From positions 186,001 to 250,000 of the forward strand of contig NZ_JAIQXT010000004.1 in assembly GCF_020177055.1 (NCBI RefSeq): 64,000 nt of DNA, given 5' to 3'. This DNA is from Sphingomonas sp. R647. GTDB lineage: Bacteria > Pseudomonadota > Alphaproteobacteria > Sphingomonadales > Sphingomonadaceae. Numbering within the stretch: position 1 is the stretch's first letter; every line of letters starts with the position of its first letter. The position numbers and the translations under genes are program-made. The notes below the pieces were generated by a model. That model saw only the letters and a program-made list of their open reading frames with translations, was not told where the DNA came from and did no database searches. Shown here one piece after another: positions 44,007 to 53,273 of the stretch.

Positions 44007-45108
44007 CCAACGCCGCCTGAGCCGCGGTGAACGGCCACAGCTTCGACACCGGCCCCATCACCCGATCGCGCAGCCACGGAATCGCCGCGCCATCGGACTG
44101 ATAGACCGGGGTCAGCAACCGGCTGAGCAGCTGATACAGCTGAATCTGGTCGCGGCGCAGGCGGATGGTCTCGGTGAGTGCCTCAGGCAGCGTGCGCGCG
44201 CGGCGCAGGCCGAGCGCGAGGGCATAGGCGTCGAGCAACGCCATGTTCGCGCCCTGCCCCAGCTGCGGGCTGGTCGAATGCCAGGAATCGCCGAGATGGA
44301 TCAGGCGCGGCTCGACCGGCTGGCGCAAGGTGCGGTGTGCGTAGCTGACGAAGGTCAGCTGGTCGGGATCGCTGATCTGGTCGAGCAGCGGCGCGGTCGC
44401 GGGCCATAATGCCAGCAGCTCGGCCTTCCATGCGGCGAGGCCAGCCGCGCGCCACTCGGCAAGGCGATCGCCCCGCAGCGACCAGAACAACGCCGCGCGT
44501 GGCCCCGTTGCATGGCGCGGCGTTCCGATCGGCAGCACGCCGGTCATCACGCTGGCGCGGCGATAGCGTTGCTGCAGCGCATCGGGGATGAACGCGCCCG
44601 TCCAGTCGAGATCGGCCCAGAGCGCGCCGAACGCCAGCGGGTGCGTCACCGGGACAAGCGGGGAGCGGCTGCCCATTGCGTCGACGATCAGGTCGAAGCG
44701 CCCGGACTGGGTGCCATCCGCGAAGTGTAGCCGACCGTCCGCGCACGCCGTGATCGCCCGACCGGCTTCGATCGCGATGCCCTCGGCCAGCACCGCATCG
44801 TGGAGGATCGCGAACAGGGTTGCGCGGTGGACGCCGATGCCAACGCCGCCGCGCTTCAATGCGGCATAGCGCACGTCGAGGACGCAGTGCTTCCCGGCAT
44901 GACCGATCAGCCGCGTGACCGGCGCGCCGCGCGCTAGCAATTCGGCTTCCAGTCCCAGCGCGCGCAGCACGGCCTGACCGGTCGGCTGGATCAGCAGGCC
45001 CGAGCCAAGCGGGCGCGGCGAGTCGAAGCGCTCGAACAAGGTGACGCGATGGCCGTCGCGGTGGAGCAGCAAGGCGGCGGCAAGGCCCGCAGTGCCGCAT
45101 CCCGCCAC
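43957..45108 (-). CDS. FAD-dependent monooxygenase
   Basis: A flavoprotein hydroxylase of at least 383 residues. It has GCGTAGLAAALLL (FAD loop), ERFDSPRPLGSGLLIQP, DAMGSRSPL and the second FAD motif HLGDSWHSTSPQLGQGANMALLDAYAL. The ligand is unknown. The canonical GTG (45108) cuts away the first strand (LDIAV); reading on to CTG 45129, which has GGAGG 6 nt upstream, restores it. It follows the CoA-transferase gene directly. Confidence 0.8.
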   Translation of the reverse strand: MAGCGTAGLAAALLLHRDGHRVTLFERFDSPRPLGSGLLIQPTGQAVLRALGLEAELLARGAPVTRLIGHAGKHCVLDVRYAALKRGGVGIGVHRATLFAILHDAVLAEGIAIEAGRAITACADGRLHFADGTQSGRFDLIVDAMGSRSPLVPVTHPLAFGALWADLDWTGAFIPDALQQRYRRASVMTGVLPIGTPRHATGPRAALFWSLRGDRLAEWRAAGLAAWKAELLALWPATAPLLDQISDPDQLTFVSYAHRTLRQPVEPRLIHLGDSWHSTSPQLGQGANMALLDAYALALGLRRARTLPEALTETIRLRRDQIQLYQLLSRLLTPVYQSDGAAIPWLRDRVMGPVSKLWPFTAAQAALVSGAVGHPLARLGLDA

Positions 45109-45130
45109 CGCGATGTCCAGCGGGGGCAGC

Positions 45131-46249
45131 TTAACCCTCCACCGGTCGCGCCGGGCTGGCGCGGTCGGAGACCATGCGCTGCCCGTCGATCACGATCGGG
45201 CTGGCGACCCCCGGCAGGCCCTCCGCCGCGATCTGCATGCCGCGCGCGATCACCTGCGGGTCGGCGAAGACCTCATCGACCGTGTTGATCGGTCCGGCGG
45301 GGACGCCCCGTGCCTCGAGCGCGTCGGACAGCGCCTGCTTGGTCCAGCCCGCCACCGCAGCCTGAATCGGCGCGATCAGCCGGGCGCGGTTGCGCACGCG
45401 CGCGGGGTTGGTGGCGAAGTCGGGATCGTCGGCGAGCGTGAGGCCCAGCACGCTGCACAGCTTGCGGAACTGCGAATCATTGCCGACCGCGATGATCAGG
45501 TCGCCGTCGCTCGCGGTAAACGCTTGATAGGGGGCGAGGTTGGCGTGGCCATTGCCCATGCGGTGCGGCACTTTGGCCGGGTTCGCCATCCAGTTCAGCG
45601 CCTGATTGGCGAGCACCGCGACCTGGGTGTCGAGCAGCGCCATGTCGATATGCGCGCCGCTTCCGGTCGCATCGCGCTGGCGCAGCGCAGCGAGGATCGC
45701 GACGGCGGAATAGACCCCGGTAAAGATGTCGGCATAGGCGATCCCCGCCTTTTGCGGCGCCCCATCGGGCTCGCCGGTCAGCGACATGATCCCGCCCATC
45801 CCCTGAATGATGAAATCATAGCCGGCGCGATGGGCATAGGGACCGGTCTGGCCGAATCCGGTGATCGAGCAGGTGATCAGGCGCGGGTTGATCGCGCTGA
45901 GGCTGGTATGGTCGAGGCCATATTTGACGAGGCCGCCGACCTTGTAATTCTCGATCACGACATCGGCATCGGCGACCAATGCGCGGACCTCTGCCTGACC
46001 CTCGGGCGTCGCAATGTCGATGAAGCGGGCGGCTTTGCCGCGATTGGCGGAGTGGTAATAGGCGGCGTCGCGGCTGACGCCCTCGCTGTCATGCAGAAAG
46101 GGCGGCCCCCAGTGGCGGGTATCGTCGCCGGCACCGGGGCGCTCGACCTTGATCACTTCCGCACCCAGATCGGCAAGCAACTGGCCGCACCACGGCCCGG
46201 CGAGGATGCGGGCGAGTTCGACCACCTTGACCCCGGCGAGCGGCTTCAT
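45131..46249 (-). CDS. CaiB/BaiF family CoA-transferase, probably glutarate:CoA transferase
   Basis: A 372-residue class III CoA-transferase with PLAGVKVVELARILAGPWCGQLLADLGAEVIKVERPGAGDD at the start and the ENYKVGGLVKYGLDH and GQTGPYAHRAGYDFIIQGMGG segments. It converts a free acid to its CoA ester using succinyl-CoA or another donor. Its position two genes after a glutaryl-CoA dehydrogenase-like gene, as with human SUGCT and bacterial gcdG, suggests glutarate as acceptor; this is inference. ATG 46249 overlaps the GNAT stop. Confidence 0.88.
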   Translation of the reverse strand: MKPLAGVKVVELARILAGPWCGQLLADLGAEVIKVERPGAGDDTRHWGPPFLHDSEGVSRDAAYYHSANRGKAARFIDIATPEGQAEVRALVADADVVIENYKVGGLVKYGLDHTSLSAINPRLITCSITGFGQTGPYAHRAGYDFIIQGMGGIMSLTGEPDGAPQKAGIAYADIFTGVYSAVAILAALRQRDATGSGAHIDMALLDTQVAVLANQALNWMANPAKVPHRMGNGHANLAPYQAFTASDGDLIIAVGNDSQFRKLCSVLGLTLADDPDFATNPARVRNRARLIAPIQAAVAGWTKQALSDALEARGVPAGPINTVDEVFADPQVIARGMQIAAEGLPGVASPIVIDGQRMVSDRASPARPVEG

Positions 46250-46764
46250 GGGCGGCAAATCTCGTACACGACATGGTCGGGGAAGGATTTCCCGCCACCG
46301 CGATGGGTGCGACCGGGGATCAGGTGCCCGCCGATCTTCTCCATCGCGCCGCGCGAGCGGAGGTTGTTTTGCCCGACGATGAATACCACGCGATTCACGA
46401 AGCGGTGGATGTGATCGAGCATCAGCCGCTTGATCTCGCGGTTATAGGTGCCGCCCCAATTGCTCCGCGCGATGAAGGTCCAGCCGATCTCGATCTCGTC
46501 TTCGTCCGGCACCCAGCAGTCATAGCGGCTCGAGCCGATGATCGCGCCGGTCGCCTTGTCGAGGATCGCGAGCCCGCCGCCGCACGCCAGCGCGTCGTCG
46601 AAGAATTTGCGGAACACCGGCTCCTGCCAGCGGTCGTTGGCCGGGTGGAGTTCCCAGATCAGCGGGTCCGACGCGACGGCGAACAGCGCATCCCAATCCT
46701 TGGCGACGAGCGGTCGAATCGTGACCAACTCGCCCTCAAGAATCGGCTGCCGATCCGGCTCCAT
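46246..46764 (-). CDS. GNAT family N-acetyltransferase
   Basis: A 172-residue RimJ/RimL-like acetyltransferase. VTIRPLVAKDWDALFAVASDP begins it, EIEIGWTFIARSNWGGTYNREIKRLML covers the central strands and VGQNNLRSRGAMEKIGG is the C-terminal acetyl-CoA-binding pattern. The substrate is unknown. It sits between a dehydrogenase and a CoA-transferase with overlaps of 1 and 4 nt, which suggests a single transcript. Confidence 0.85.
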   Translation of the reverse strand: MEPDRQPILEGELVTIRPLVAKDWDALFAVASDPLIWELHPANDRWQEPVFRKFFDDALACGGGLAILDKATGAIIGSSRYDCWVPDEDEIEIGWTFIARSNWGGTYNREIKRLMLDHIHRFVNRVVFIVGQNNLRSRGAMEKIGGHLIPGRTHRGGGKSFPDHVVYEICRP

Positions 46765-47948
46765 CAGAACGCAGCGATGCCCGTGATGGCGCGGCCGAGG
46801 ATTAGGCCGTGGACGTCGTGGGTGCCCTCATAGGTGTTGACCGTTTCGAGGTTGATCGCGTGGCGCATGACATGGAATTCGGCGGAAATGCCGTTGCCGC
46901 CATGCATGTCACGCGCGACGCGGGCGATATCGAGCGCCTTGCCGCAATTGTTGCGCTTGATGATGCTGATCGCTTCGGGCGACAGCGTGCCCTCGTCAAA
47001 CATCCGGCCCGCGCGCAGGGCTGCCTGAAGGCCGAGTGCGATCTCGGTCTCCATATTGGCGAGCTTCAGCTGCACCAGCTGGGTCGCGGCGAGCGGGCGG
47101 CCAAACTGATGGCGGTCGAGCGTGTACTGGCGCGCGGCCTGCATGCATGCTTCAGCGGCGCCCATCGTGCCCCAGGCGATGCCGTAGCGCGCACGGTTGA
47201 GGCAGCCGAACGGGCCCTTGAGCCCCTGAACCTCGGGCAGCAGCGCGTCTTCGCCGACTTCGACCCCGTCCATCACGATTTCGCCGGTGATCGATGCGCG
47301 CAGGCTCAGCTTGCCCTCGATCTTGGGTGCCGACAGACCCTTCATCCCCTTTTCGAGGACGAAGCCCTTGATCCCGCCGCCATGTTCGTCGCTCTTGGCC
47401 CAGACGACGAAGACGTCGGCGATCGGCGAATTGGTGATCCACATCTTTGCGCCGGTCAGCTTGTACCCGCCGTCAATCTTGACCGCCCGGGTGCGCATGC
47501 CGGCCGGGTCACTGCCCGCATCGGGTTCGGTCAGGCCGAAACAGCCGACCCATTCGCCGCTCGCCAGCTTGGGCAGATATTTGCGCTTCTGCTCCTCGGT
47601 CCCATAGGCATGGATCGGGTGCATCACGAGGCTCGACTGCACGCTCATCGCGCTGCGATAGCCCGAATCGACTGCTTCGACCTCACGCGCGACGAGGCCA
47701 TAGGCGACATAGCCAAGGCCCGCGCCGCCATAGGTTTCGGGGATGGTCGGGCCGAGCAGGCCGAGTTGGCCCATCTCGGACATGATCTCGCGGTCGAAAT
47801 TCTCGTCAAGAAACGCGCGGGTGACGCGTGGGAGCAGCTGTTCCTGCGCATAGGCGCGCGCCGCGTCGCGGACCATCCGCTCTTCATCGGTCAGCTGTGC
47901 GTCGAGCGCGAACGGATCCTGCCAGTCGAACCGGCCCATCTCGGCCAT
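46764..47948 (-). CDS. Acyl-CoA dehydrogenase, glutaryl-CoA dehydrogenase type
   Basis: A 394-residue flavoenzyme whose best match is GcdH, which oxidatively decarboxylates glutaryl-CoA to crotonyl-CoA in lysine, tryptophan and glutarate breakdown. The catalytic Glu374 is in TYEGTHDVH, and [17 protein letters not shown] and KMWITNSP are FAD and substrate segments. AGGGAGAG lies before the start. It leads a group with a GNAT protein and a CoA-transferase. Confidence 0.9.
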   Translation of the reverse strand: MAEMGRFDWQDPFALDAQLTDEERMVRDAARAYAQEQLLPRVTRAFLDENFDREIMSEMGQLGLLGPTIPETYGGAGLGYVAYGLVAREVEAVDSGYRSAMSVQSSLVMHPIHAYGTEEQKRKYLPKLASGEWVGCFGLTEPDAGSDPAGMRTRAVKIDGGYKLTGAKMWITNSPIADVFVVWAKSDEHGGGIKGFVLEKGMKGLSAPKIEGKLSLRASITGEIVMDGVEVGEDALLPEVQGLKGPFGCLNRARYGIAWGTMGAAEACMQAARQYTLDRHQFGRPLAATQLVQLKLANMETEIALGLQAALRAGRMFDEGTLSPEAISIIKRNNCGKALDIARVARDMHGGNGISAEFHVMRHAINLETVNTYEGTHDVHGLILGRAITGIAAF

Positions 47949-47949
47949 C

Positions 47950-48837
47950 TTACTCTCCCTGAGTCAGTGGTGTCGGCTCCTGGGCAGGCGGGGCTGCCGG
48001 GGCCGGTGTGCGTGCGCCGGGGACAGGCTGAGCCTTGCCCTCGATCGCCGCAGTTTCGAGTGTGTCGAGCGCGCGGCGCGTCGCGATGTAGCGCCCTGCC
48101 GCGGCCATCCAGCTTTCCGCGCCCTGTGCGCCGGGCAGGCGCGAGACTTCAGCGAGGGCCGCTTCGACATGCCCCTGTCCGAGCAGACGGCGCGCGCGCG
48201 CGAGGCGCTCGCGTGGGTGGGGGCTGGGGGCGTCCTGCTTGCGGATGATGACGAGCGTCGTCAGCTCGCGCTGGATCGCGCTCAACCAGCCGTCATCGGG
48301 CTGCGACGTGGAGAGGCGCGGGGCGATCTGGTCGAACGCGACGCGCAGATCCTCCAGCGTAATCGGTTCGCCCGAGGCACCGACGACGGTCGCGACGGCT
48401 TCGGGTGCGGCACCGCCGAGGCGACGGCGCAGCTCGCCCGCGATGATGCCCAGCTCCTGCCCGCGTTCGAGCGCGCGGCGGGCACCGAACACCAGCATCA
48501 TCGCTTCGGCCCGGCCGGCATAGCTGGCGGCGACGCGCGCATCGGCGTCGGTCGCCTTGAGCCGGGCGTCGAGCGACTCGAGTCGCGCGGCGAGTATTTG
48601 TTCGCGCGCGGCGAGCGTCGCGACGTCCATTCCGGGGGCGGTGACGGGAACCGCGGAGATCGGCGGCTGCACGACGGCGACGGGCGCATCGGCGGGGCCG
48701 CCCCACCAGTCGCCGGCGCGGAACACTACGGCCATCGCGGCGAGACCGGCGATGAACGCGATCAGCACGGCGACTAGAATCATCGTGAGGGGATTGCCGC
48801 GCACGGGGGCAGTGGGAACCGGAGCGTCGGGGGTCAT
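47950..48837 (-). CDS. Mic60/HemX-like inner-membrane protein of the heme cluster
   Basis: A 295-residue protein with a short Pro-rich cytoplasmic start, one transmembrane helix (about 18-40) and a periplasmic helical part that includes an Ala/Arg-rich coiled coil ([36 protein letters not shown] when read across 77-112). This layout fits alphaproteobacterial mitofilin (Mic60) homologues, which are encoded beside hemD, or HemX. Mic60 shapes intracytoplasmic membrane. The C-terminal mitofilin signature was not verified by eye. Confidence 0.6.
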   Translation of the reverse strand: MTPDAPVPTAPVRGNPLTMILVAVLIAFIAGLAAMAVVFRAGDWWGGPADAPVAVVQPPISAVPVTAPGMDVATLAAREQILAARLESLDARLKATDADARVAASYAGRAEAMMLVFGARRALERGQELGIIAGELRRRLGGAAPEAVATVVGASGEPITLEDLRVAFDQIAPRLSTSQPDDGWLSAIQRELTTLVIIRKQDAPSPHPRERLARARRLLGQGHVEAALAEVSRLPGAQGAESWMAAAGRYIATRRALDTLETAAIEGKAQPVPGARTPAPAAPPAQEPTPLTQGE

Positions 48838-48861
48838 GACCTGCTTATTCTCCCGATGCGG

Positions 48862-49536
48862 TCAGGGGTCAATCGCCAGCGGCTGTGCAACGGCGATCAG
48901 TGCGGCATCGCTGGGCTCCGCAGCGATGGCGACACGCGCCCAGCCGCGCCCATCGGCGTCGGCGGCGCGGGCGCTGATCGCCGCGATCCGCACCGAATTG
49001 CGCGGAATGCCATGCGCGTCGAGCTGCGCGCCGAGCTGACGCGTTGCGCGGGCGGAATGGACCAGCGCGACGCTGCCGGACAGCTGCGCCGCTGCGTCTG
49101 CGGTCAGCGCGACGGCTTCATTGGCATAGACCGGAAGGATCGCGCGGATCGCGGTGTGCTCGATCACGATCCGGTCGCGCCCGGCGAGCCACAACAGCCG
49201 CTGGTTCGATGGTTGGCGCGCGAGCAGCGCCGCGACTCCGCGGCTGCCGCATTCGACGACGCGCAGCCCGGCATGCTCGGCGGTAAGCCCCGTTTCCGGC
49301 CCCACGGCAAGCGCGGGAAGCCGCGCCAGTGCCGCCAGCCCCGGCCCGGCATGGCGCGCGGCATTGGCGCTGGTCAGCAGCAGCGCGTCGAACAGCTTCG
49401 GGTCGGGCGGCGTCCAGTCGAGCGGCACGACCTCGAACAGCGGCACGAGCAGCGGCTCAAGGCCGGCGGCGCGGACGCGGTCAGCGGTGGCCGCACCGCC
49501 CGGTGGCGGGCGCAGGATGGCGAGCGGGCGGCTCAA
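48862..49536 (-). CDS. hemD: Uroporphyrinogen-III synthase
   Basis: HemD (224 residues) closes hydroxymethylbilane to uroporphyrinogen III. Family sequence is poorly conserved; LILRPPPGGAATADRVRAAGLEPLLVPLFEV at the start, LLLTSANAARHA and LVHSARATRQL are the recognisable parts. It begins with TTG 49536, overlapping the hemC stop as TTGA. Gene order hemC-hemD supports the call. Confidence 0.88.
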   Translation of the reverse strand: MSRPLAILRPPPGGAATADRVRAAGLEPLLVPLFEVVPLDWTPPDPKLFDALLLTSANAARHAGPGLAALARLPALAVGPETGLTAEHAGLRVVECGSRGVAALLARQPSNQRLLWLAGRDRIVIEHTAIRAILPVYANEAVALTADAAAQLSGSVALVHSARATRQLGAQLDAHGIPRNSVRIAAISARAADADGRGWARVAIAAEPSDAALIAVAQPLAIDP

Positions 49537-50444
49537 TGCCCGAACAGGCGGCGCAGATGCGGCGGCGCGCTGCTCAGGAGCGCTTGCGCCAGCTCTGCGG
49601 CTTCATGTGGGGTGCCGCCGAGGTTCCTGCGCTCGACCCCGACATGCTCCGACCCGTCCTCGTTCAGGATCTCCGCCCGCACGCGCAGGCCGTCGGCTTC
49701 GATCGTGGCGAGCGCGGCGACGGGGGAGTGGCAGTCGGCGTTGAGCGCGGCGAGCAAGGCGCGCTCGGCCCACACGCAGCGTTCGGTGACGGCATCGCCG
49801 ATCGCCGCGACATGGATGCGCGTCATGGAATCGTCGGCGCGCACTTCGATCCCGACCGCGCCCTGCGATGGGGCGGGGAGCAGCTGGTCGACGCCGATCG
49901 CGACGCCGACATCGCCATAGCCCAGCCGGTCGAGCCCGGCAGCGGCGAGCAGGGTCGCGTCCGCCTCGCCCGCCGCCACCTTGGCGCGGCGGGTGTCGAC
50001 ATTGCCGCGCAGCGCGACGATGGCGAGGTCCGGGCGCAGGCGGCGCAGCTGCGCCGCGCGGCGCGGCGAGCTGGTCCCGATCCGGGCGCCGTGCGGCAGC
50101 GCTGCGATCGACTCCGCGCCGATCAGCCGGTCGCGCACATCGGCACGCGGCAGCATCGCGGCGACCGCGATCGTCTCCGGGCGGATCGTCTCGACATCCT
50201 TCATCGAATGCACCGCGAGGTCGATGTCGCCATCGAGCAGCGCGCGATCGAGTTCCTTGGTCCACAGCGCCTTGCCGCCGATTTCGGCCAACGGGCGATC
50301 CTGCACGCGGTCGCCGGTGGTGCGGATCGGCACGATTTCGACCGCCTCTGGCGCCCAGCCATGCGCAGCGAGCAGCGCATCGCGGACCATATTGGCCTGA
50401 ACAAGGGCGAGCGGCGAACCGCGGGTACCGAGACGAAGAAGCAT
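49533..50444 (-). CDS. hemC: Porphobilinogen deaminase (hydroxymethylbilane synthase)
   Basis: HemC (303 residues) links four porphobilinogens into hydroxymethylbilane. LRLGTRGSPLALVQA, the AVHSMKDVE loop and GTSSPRRAAQLRRLRPDL are diagnostic. The cofactor-carrying cysteine is Cys238 in NADCHSP; the usual residues before the cysteine are glycines, so this is a mild variant. It opens the hemC-hemD-Mic60-like group. Confidence 0.95.
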   Translation of the reverse strand: MLLRLGTRGSPLALVQANMVRDALLAAHGWAPEAVEIVPIRTTGDRVQDRPLAEIGGKALWTKELDRALLDGDIDLAVHSMKDVETIRPETIAVAAMLPRADVRDRLIGAESIAALPHGARIGTSSPRRAAQLRRLRPDLAIVALRGNVDTRRAKVAAGEADATLLAAAGLDRLGYGDVGVAIGVDQLLPAPSQGAVGIEVRADDSMTRIHVAAIGDAVTERCVWAERALLAALNADCHSPVAALATIEADGLRVRAEILNEDGSEHVGVERRNLGGTPHEAAELAQALLSSAPPHLRRLFGH

Positions 50445-50500
50445 GTGCGCCGTCTAGCGAAGCGTTTCGGCGATGTCGAAGGGGGTAAGAAACCTTACCT

Positions 50501-50580
50501 CCGTTTGTCCTGAGCCTGTCGAAAGGCCTTTCCCAACAGGCGTTTCGCTTGCGGCCCTTCGACAAGCTCAGGGCAAACGG
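50501..50580. repeat. Inverted repeat C downstream of the thiolase gene
   Basis: Arms 50501-50526 and 50555-50580 are 26-nt reverse complements with three mismatches, separated by 28 nt. The core CTTCGACAAGCTCAGG is, from memory, one of the most frequent intergenic repeats of sphingomonads and other proteobacteria. It lies between divergently ending thiolase (stop at 50584) and the start of hemC. Confidence 0.85.
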
Positions 50581-50583
50581 ACG

Positions 50584-51780
50584 CTACACGATCTCGAACA
50601 ATCCCGCCGCGCCCATCCCGCCGGCGGTGCACATCGAGACGACGACCCAGCGCACTCCACGCTTGCGGCCTTCTATCAAGGCATGGCCGACCAGTCGCGC
50701 GCCGGTCATGCCGAACGGATGGCCGATCGCGATCGCGCCGCCATTGACGTTGTACCGCTCGGGATCAATGCCGAGGTGATCGCGGCAATAGAGGCACTGG
50801 CTGGCAAAAGCTTCGTTGAGTTCCCACAGGCCGATGTCCGCTACCGACAGGCCGGCGCGGTCGAGCAGCTTGGGGATCGCGAAAATCGGGCCGATTCCCA
50901 TTTCATCGGGGCCGCAGCCTGCCGCCTGAAAGCCGCGATAGATGCCAAGGATGTCCTTGCCCTCGGCCTGGGCGGTGGCGCGGTCCATCACGATCTGGGC
51001 GGCGGCGCCGTCGGACAGCTGGCTGGCATTGCCCGCAGTGATGTGATTGCCCTCCGCGATCACCTGCCCGCCCTTCCACACGGTCTTGAGGCCCGCCAGC
51101 GCTTCGGCGGTGGTGCCGGGGCGGATGCCTTCGTCTTGGGCGACGGTGACGGTCTCGCTGCCGGTGCGGTTGCCTTCCTTGTCGAACAGCGCCTTTTCGA
51201 CCGTGATCGGCGCAATTTCCTCGACGAACGCGCCCTTCGCGAGGCCGGCCTCGGCGCGCTGCTGGCTCTGCGCGGCATAGGCGTCCTGGGCCTCCCGGCT
51301 GATGCCATAGCGTTCGGCGACGATCTCGGCGGTTTCGATCATCGGCATATAGGCGTGCGGTTCGTTCGCCAGCACCGACTGGTTGGCGAAGCGCGGGGCG
51401 TCCTTGGTCACGGTCAGGCTGATCGATTCCATGCCCCCGGACAGCGCGACATCGATATCGCCCGCGATGATCGAGCGCGCCGCCAGCGCCAGCGCGGTGA
51501 GGCCGGAGCCGCATTTGCGGTCGAGCGTGAAGGCGGGAACGCTCTGCGGCAATCCAGCGGCGAATACCGCCATGCGCCCGGCATTGCCGCCTTGGGTGCC
51601 CCATTGATTGCCGACGCCCCAGAAGATGTCGTCGATCCGCGCCGGGTCGATCCCGGCACGCTCCACCGCGGCGTTCATCACATGCCCCGCCAGCACCGGC
51701 GCCTCGGTCGCGTTGAACGCGCCGCGATAGGCCTTGCCGATGCCGGTGCGGGCGGTGGAGACGATCGCGGCTTCGCGCAT
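50584..51780 (-). CDS. Acetyl-CoA acetyltransferase (thiolase)
   Basis: A 398-residue thiolase that condenses or cleaves acyl-CoA. The nucleophile is Cys90 (DRKCGSG), the base pair is His354 (GHPFG) and Cys384 (MCTAGG). ATG 51780 was preferred because AGAGG lies 6 nt upstream; ATG 51786 is adjacent. Members of this group take part in beta-oxidation or acetoacetyl-CoA formation. Confidence 0.94.
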   Translation of the reverse strand: MREAAIVSTARTGIGKAYRGAFNATEAPVLAGHVMNAAVERAGIDPARIDDIFWGVGNQWGTQGGNAGRMAVFAAGLPQSVPAFTLDRKCGSGLTALALAARSIIAGDIDVALSGGMESISLTVTKDAPRFANQSVLANEPHAYMPMIETAEIVAERYGISREAQDAYAAQSQQRAEAGLAKGAFVEEIAPITVEKALFDKEGNRTGSETVTVAQDEGIRPGTTAEALAGLKTVWKGGQVIAEGNHITAGNASQLSDGAAAQIVMDRATAQAEGKDILGIYRGFQAAGCGPDEMGIGPIFAIPKLLDRAGLSVADIGLWELNEAFASQCLYCRDHLGIDPERYNVNGGAIAIGHPFGMTGARLVGHALIEGRKRGVRWVVVSMCTAGGMGAAGLFEIV

Positions 51781-51847
51781 GGACATCCTCTCATTCGTAT
51801 ATCGGGTATGGTGATCCTTTATCGTGAGAGCGGGCGCATTGGAAGAG

Positions 51848-52633
51848 TCAGTCGGTGAAGCTCGGCGTGCGCTTCTGCATGTTGGCCATCACCGCCTCCA
51901 TCTGGTTGGGCGAGCGCATCAGCTTTGCCTGCTCGGCGCTTTCGGCGACCAGAATCGGGCCGGCGCTGGCATCGGCGGACAGGTTGGCGAGCCGCTTGGC
52001 GGCTCGGATCGCCTCGGGATTGCGCGCGGCAATGGCGGCGGCAATGTCCATCGCGGCGGCATAGGGCGCGTCGGAAAGATGGGTGACAAAGCCGAGCGCC
52101 GCCGCCTCCGCCGCATCGAACTCACGCGCGGTGTAGGTCAGTTCGCGCAGCACATCGTCGCGCACCGTCGTCCGCCACAGCGCGAATCCGGCCATGTCGG
52201 GGACGATCCCCCATTTCATCTCCATGATCGAACAGCGCGTGCCCGGGGCCATGACGCGGATGTCCGCACCCGACATGATCTGAAACCCGCCGCCGAACGC
52301 GATGCCATGCACCGCCGCGATCACCGGGACCGGCAAGGTGCGCCAGCCCCAGGCGACCTGTTGGAACAGGTTCGCCTCGCCATGGCTGCGCGCATGGATG
52401 TCGAGCGCGCCGCCACCACCGGCCATGCTCGCCATGTCGAGCCCGGCGCAAAAGGCCTTCCCCTCGCCCGACAACACTACTGCGCGCAGACCCGGCATGG
52501 CGGCCAGCTGGTCGATCGCGTCAACAATCCCTGCGAACATCGCCGGGTCGAGCGCGTTCATCTTGTCGGGGCGCGCCAGCCGGACATCGGCGATGCCATT
52601 GGCGATATGGATTGTCACGCGCTGCTCGGTCAT
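51848..52633 (-). CDS. Enoyl-CoA hydratase/isomerase (crotonase) family protein
   Basis: A 261-residue crotonase-fold protein. VRLARPDKMNALDP, SGEGKAFCAGLDM and HGIAFGGGFQIMSGADIRVMAPG form the oxyanion hole and active site. Which acyl-CoA it handles is unclear. ATG 52633 has AGAGG/GGAG at proper distance. It sits 67 nt from the thiolase gene and both read leftward, fitting a beta-oxidation pair. Confidence 0.9.
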   Translation of the reverse strand: MTEQRVTIHIANGIADVRLARPDKMNALDPAMFAGIVDAIDQLAAMPGLRAVVLSGEGKAFCAGLDMASMAGGGGALDIHARSHGEANLFQQVAWGWRTLPVPVIAAVHGIAFGGGFQIMSGADIRVMAPGTRCSIMEMKWGIVPDMAGFALWRTTVRDDVLRELTYTAREFDAAEAAALGFVTHLSDAPYAAAMDIAAAIAARNPEAIRAAKRLANLSADASAGPILVAESAEQAKLMRSPNQMEAVMANMQKRTPSFTD

Positions 52634-52667
52634 GGTCCTCTCCGCTCGATCTTGCTTTACGCGCACG

Positions 52668-53273
52668 TTAACCCGCGACGAGGCGATAGCCCAGCCCCTT
52701 GCGACCTTCGATCATTGCGGTGGGGAAGGGGCGGTCGAGCTTGGCGCGCAGGTTCGAAACATGGACCGCGACGACATTGGTGCCGGGGTCGAAGCGAAGT
52801 CCCCAGACCTGCTCCAGCAGCTCGCATCGCGGCACAAATCGTCCGCGCGATTCGGCGAGGTAGCGCAGCAGCGCGAACTCACGCGGGACCAGCGCGATCT
52901 GCGTTCCGGACCGACTGGCGCTGCGTGCGACCGGGTCAAGCGTCAGCGCGCCGACCGTGAGCGGGGTGGCGGCGTGGCGGCGCACCCGGACATCGACACG
53001 CGCGGCGAGCTCATCGGGATCGACCGGAACCGCCACCGCGTCGGAAGCTCCGGCGTCGAGTGCTGCGACCAGTGCAGCGCGGTCCTCCGTCAGCGCGATC
53101 TGCGGGACTGGCCTGGCCATGATCGCGCGCCCGATCTGCCACCGACACAGAATCGCCGCTACATGCGGCGTCGGCGCGGCGCGGGCGTACCCGATTTCAA
53201 GTCGGTAGCCCCGTGCGCGTATCGCGTGGTCAAGCCACGGTATCTCGACTTCGGATAGAATCACCGGGACCAC
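52668..53273 (-). CDS. OmpR/PhoB-type winged-helix regulator with degenerate receiver
   Basis: A 201-residue protein. The C-terminal half (about 104-201) is a clear OmpR-type winged helix: LTVGALTLDPVARSA, LVPREFALLRYLAES, VSNLRAKL and the closing GRKGLGYRLVAG. The N-terminal half is receiver-like but lacks the acidic pair, the phosphoacceptor Asp (AILCRW instead) and the KPF lysine (VPV instead). It should therefore act without phosphorylation. GTG 53273 gives a 44-nt overlap with the preceding gene. Confidence 0.75.
   Translation of the reverse strand: MVPVILSEVEIPWLDHAIRARGYRLEIGYARAAPTPHVAAILCRWQIGRAIMARPVPQIALTEDRAALVAALDAGASDAVAVPVDPDELAARVDVRVRRHAATPLTVGALTLDPVARSASRSGTQIALVPREFALLRYLAESRGRFVPRCELLEQVWGLRFDPGTNVVAVHVSNLRAKLDRPFPTAMIEGRKGLGYRLVAG

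Noticed and set aside
45041..46414. A 457-codon open frame antisense to the CoA-transferase
   Set aside because: It is a shadow of the conserved CoA-transferase; no start signal or domain.
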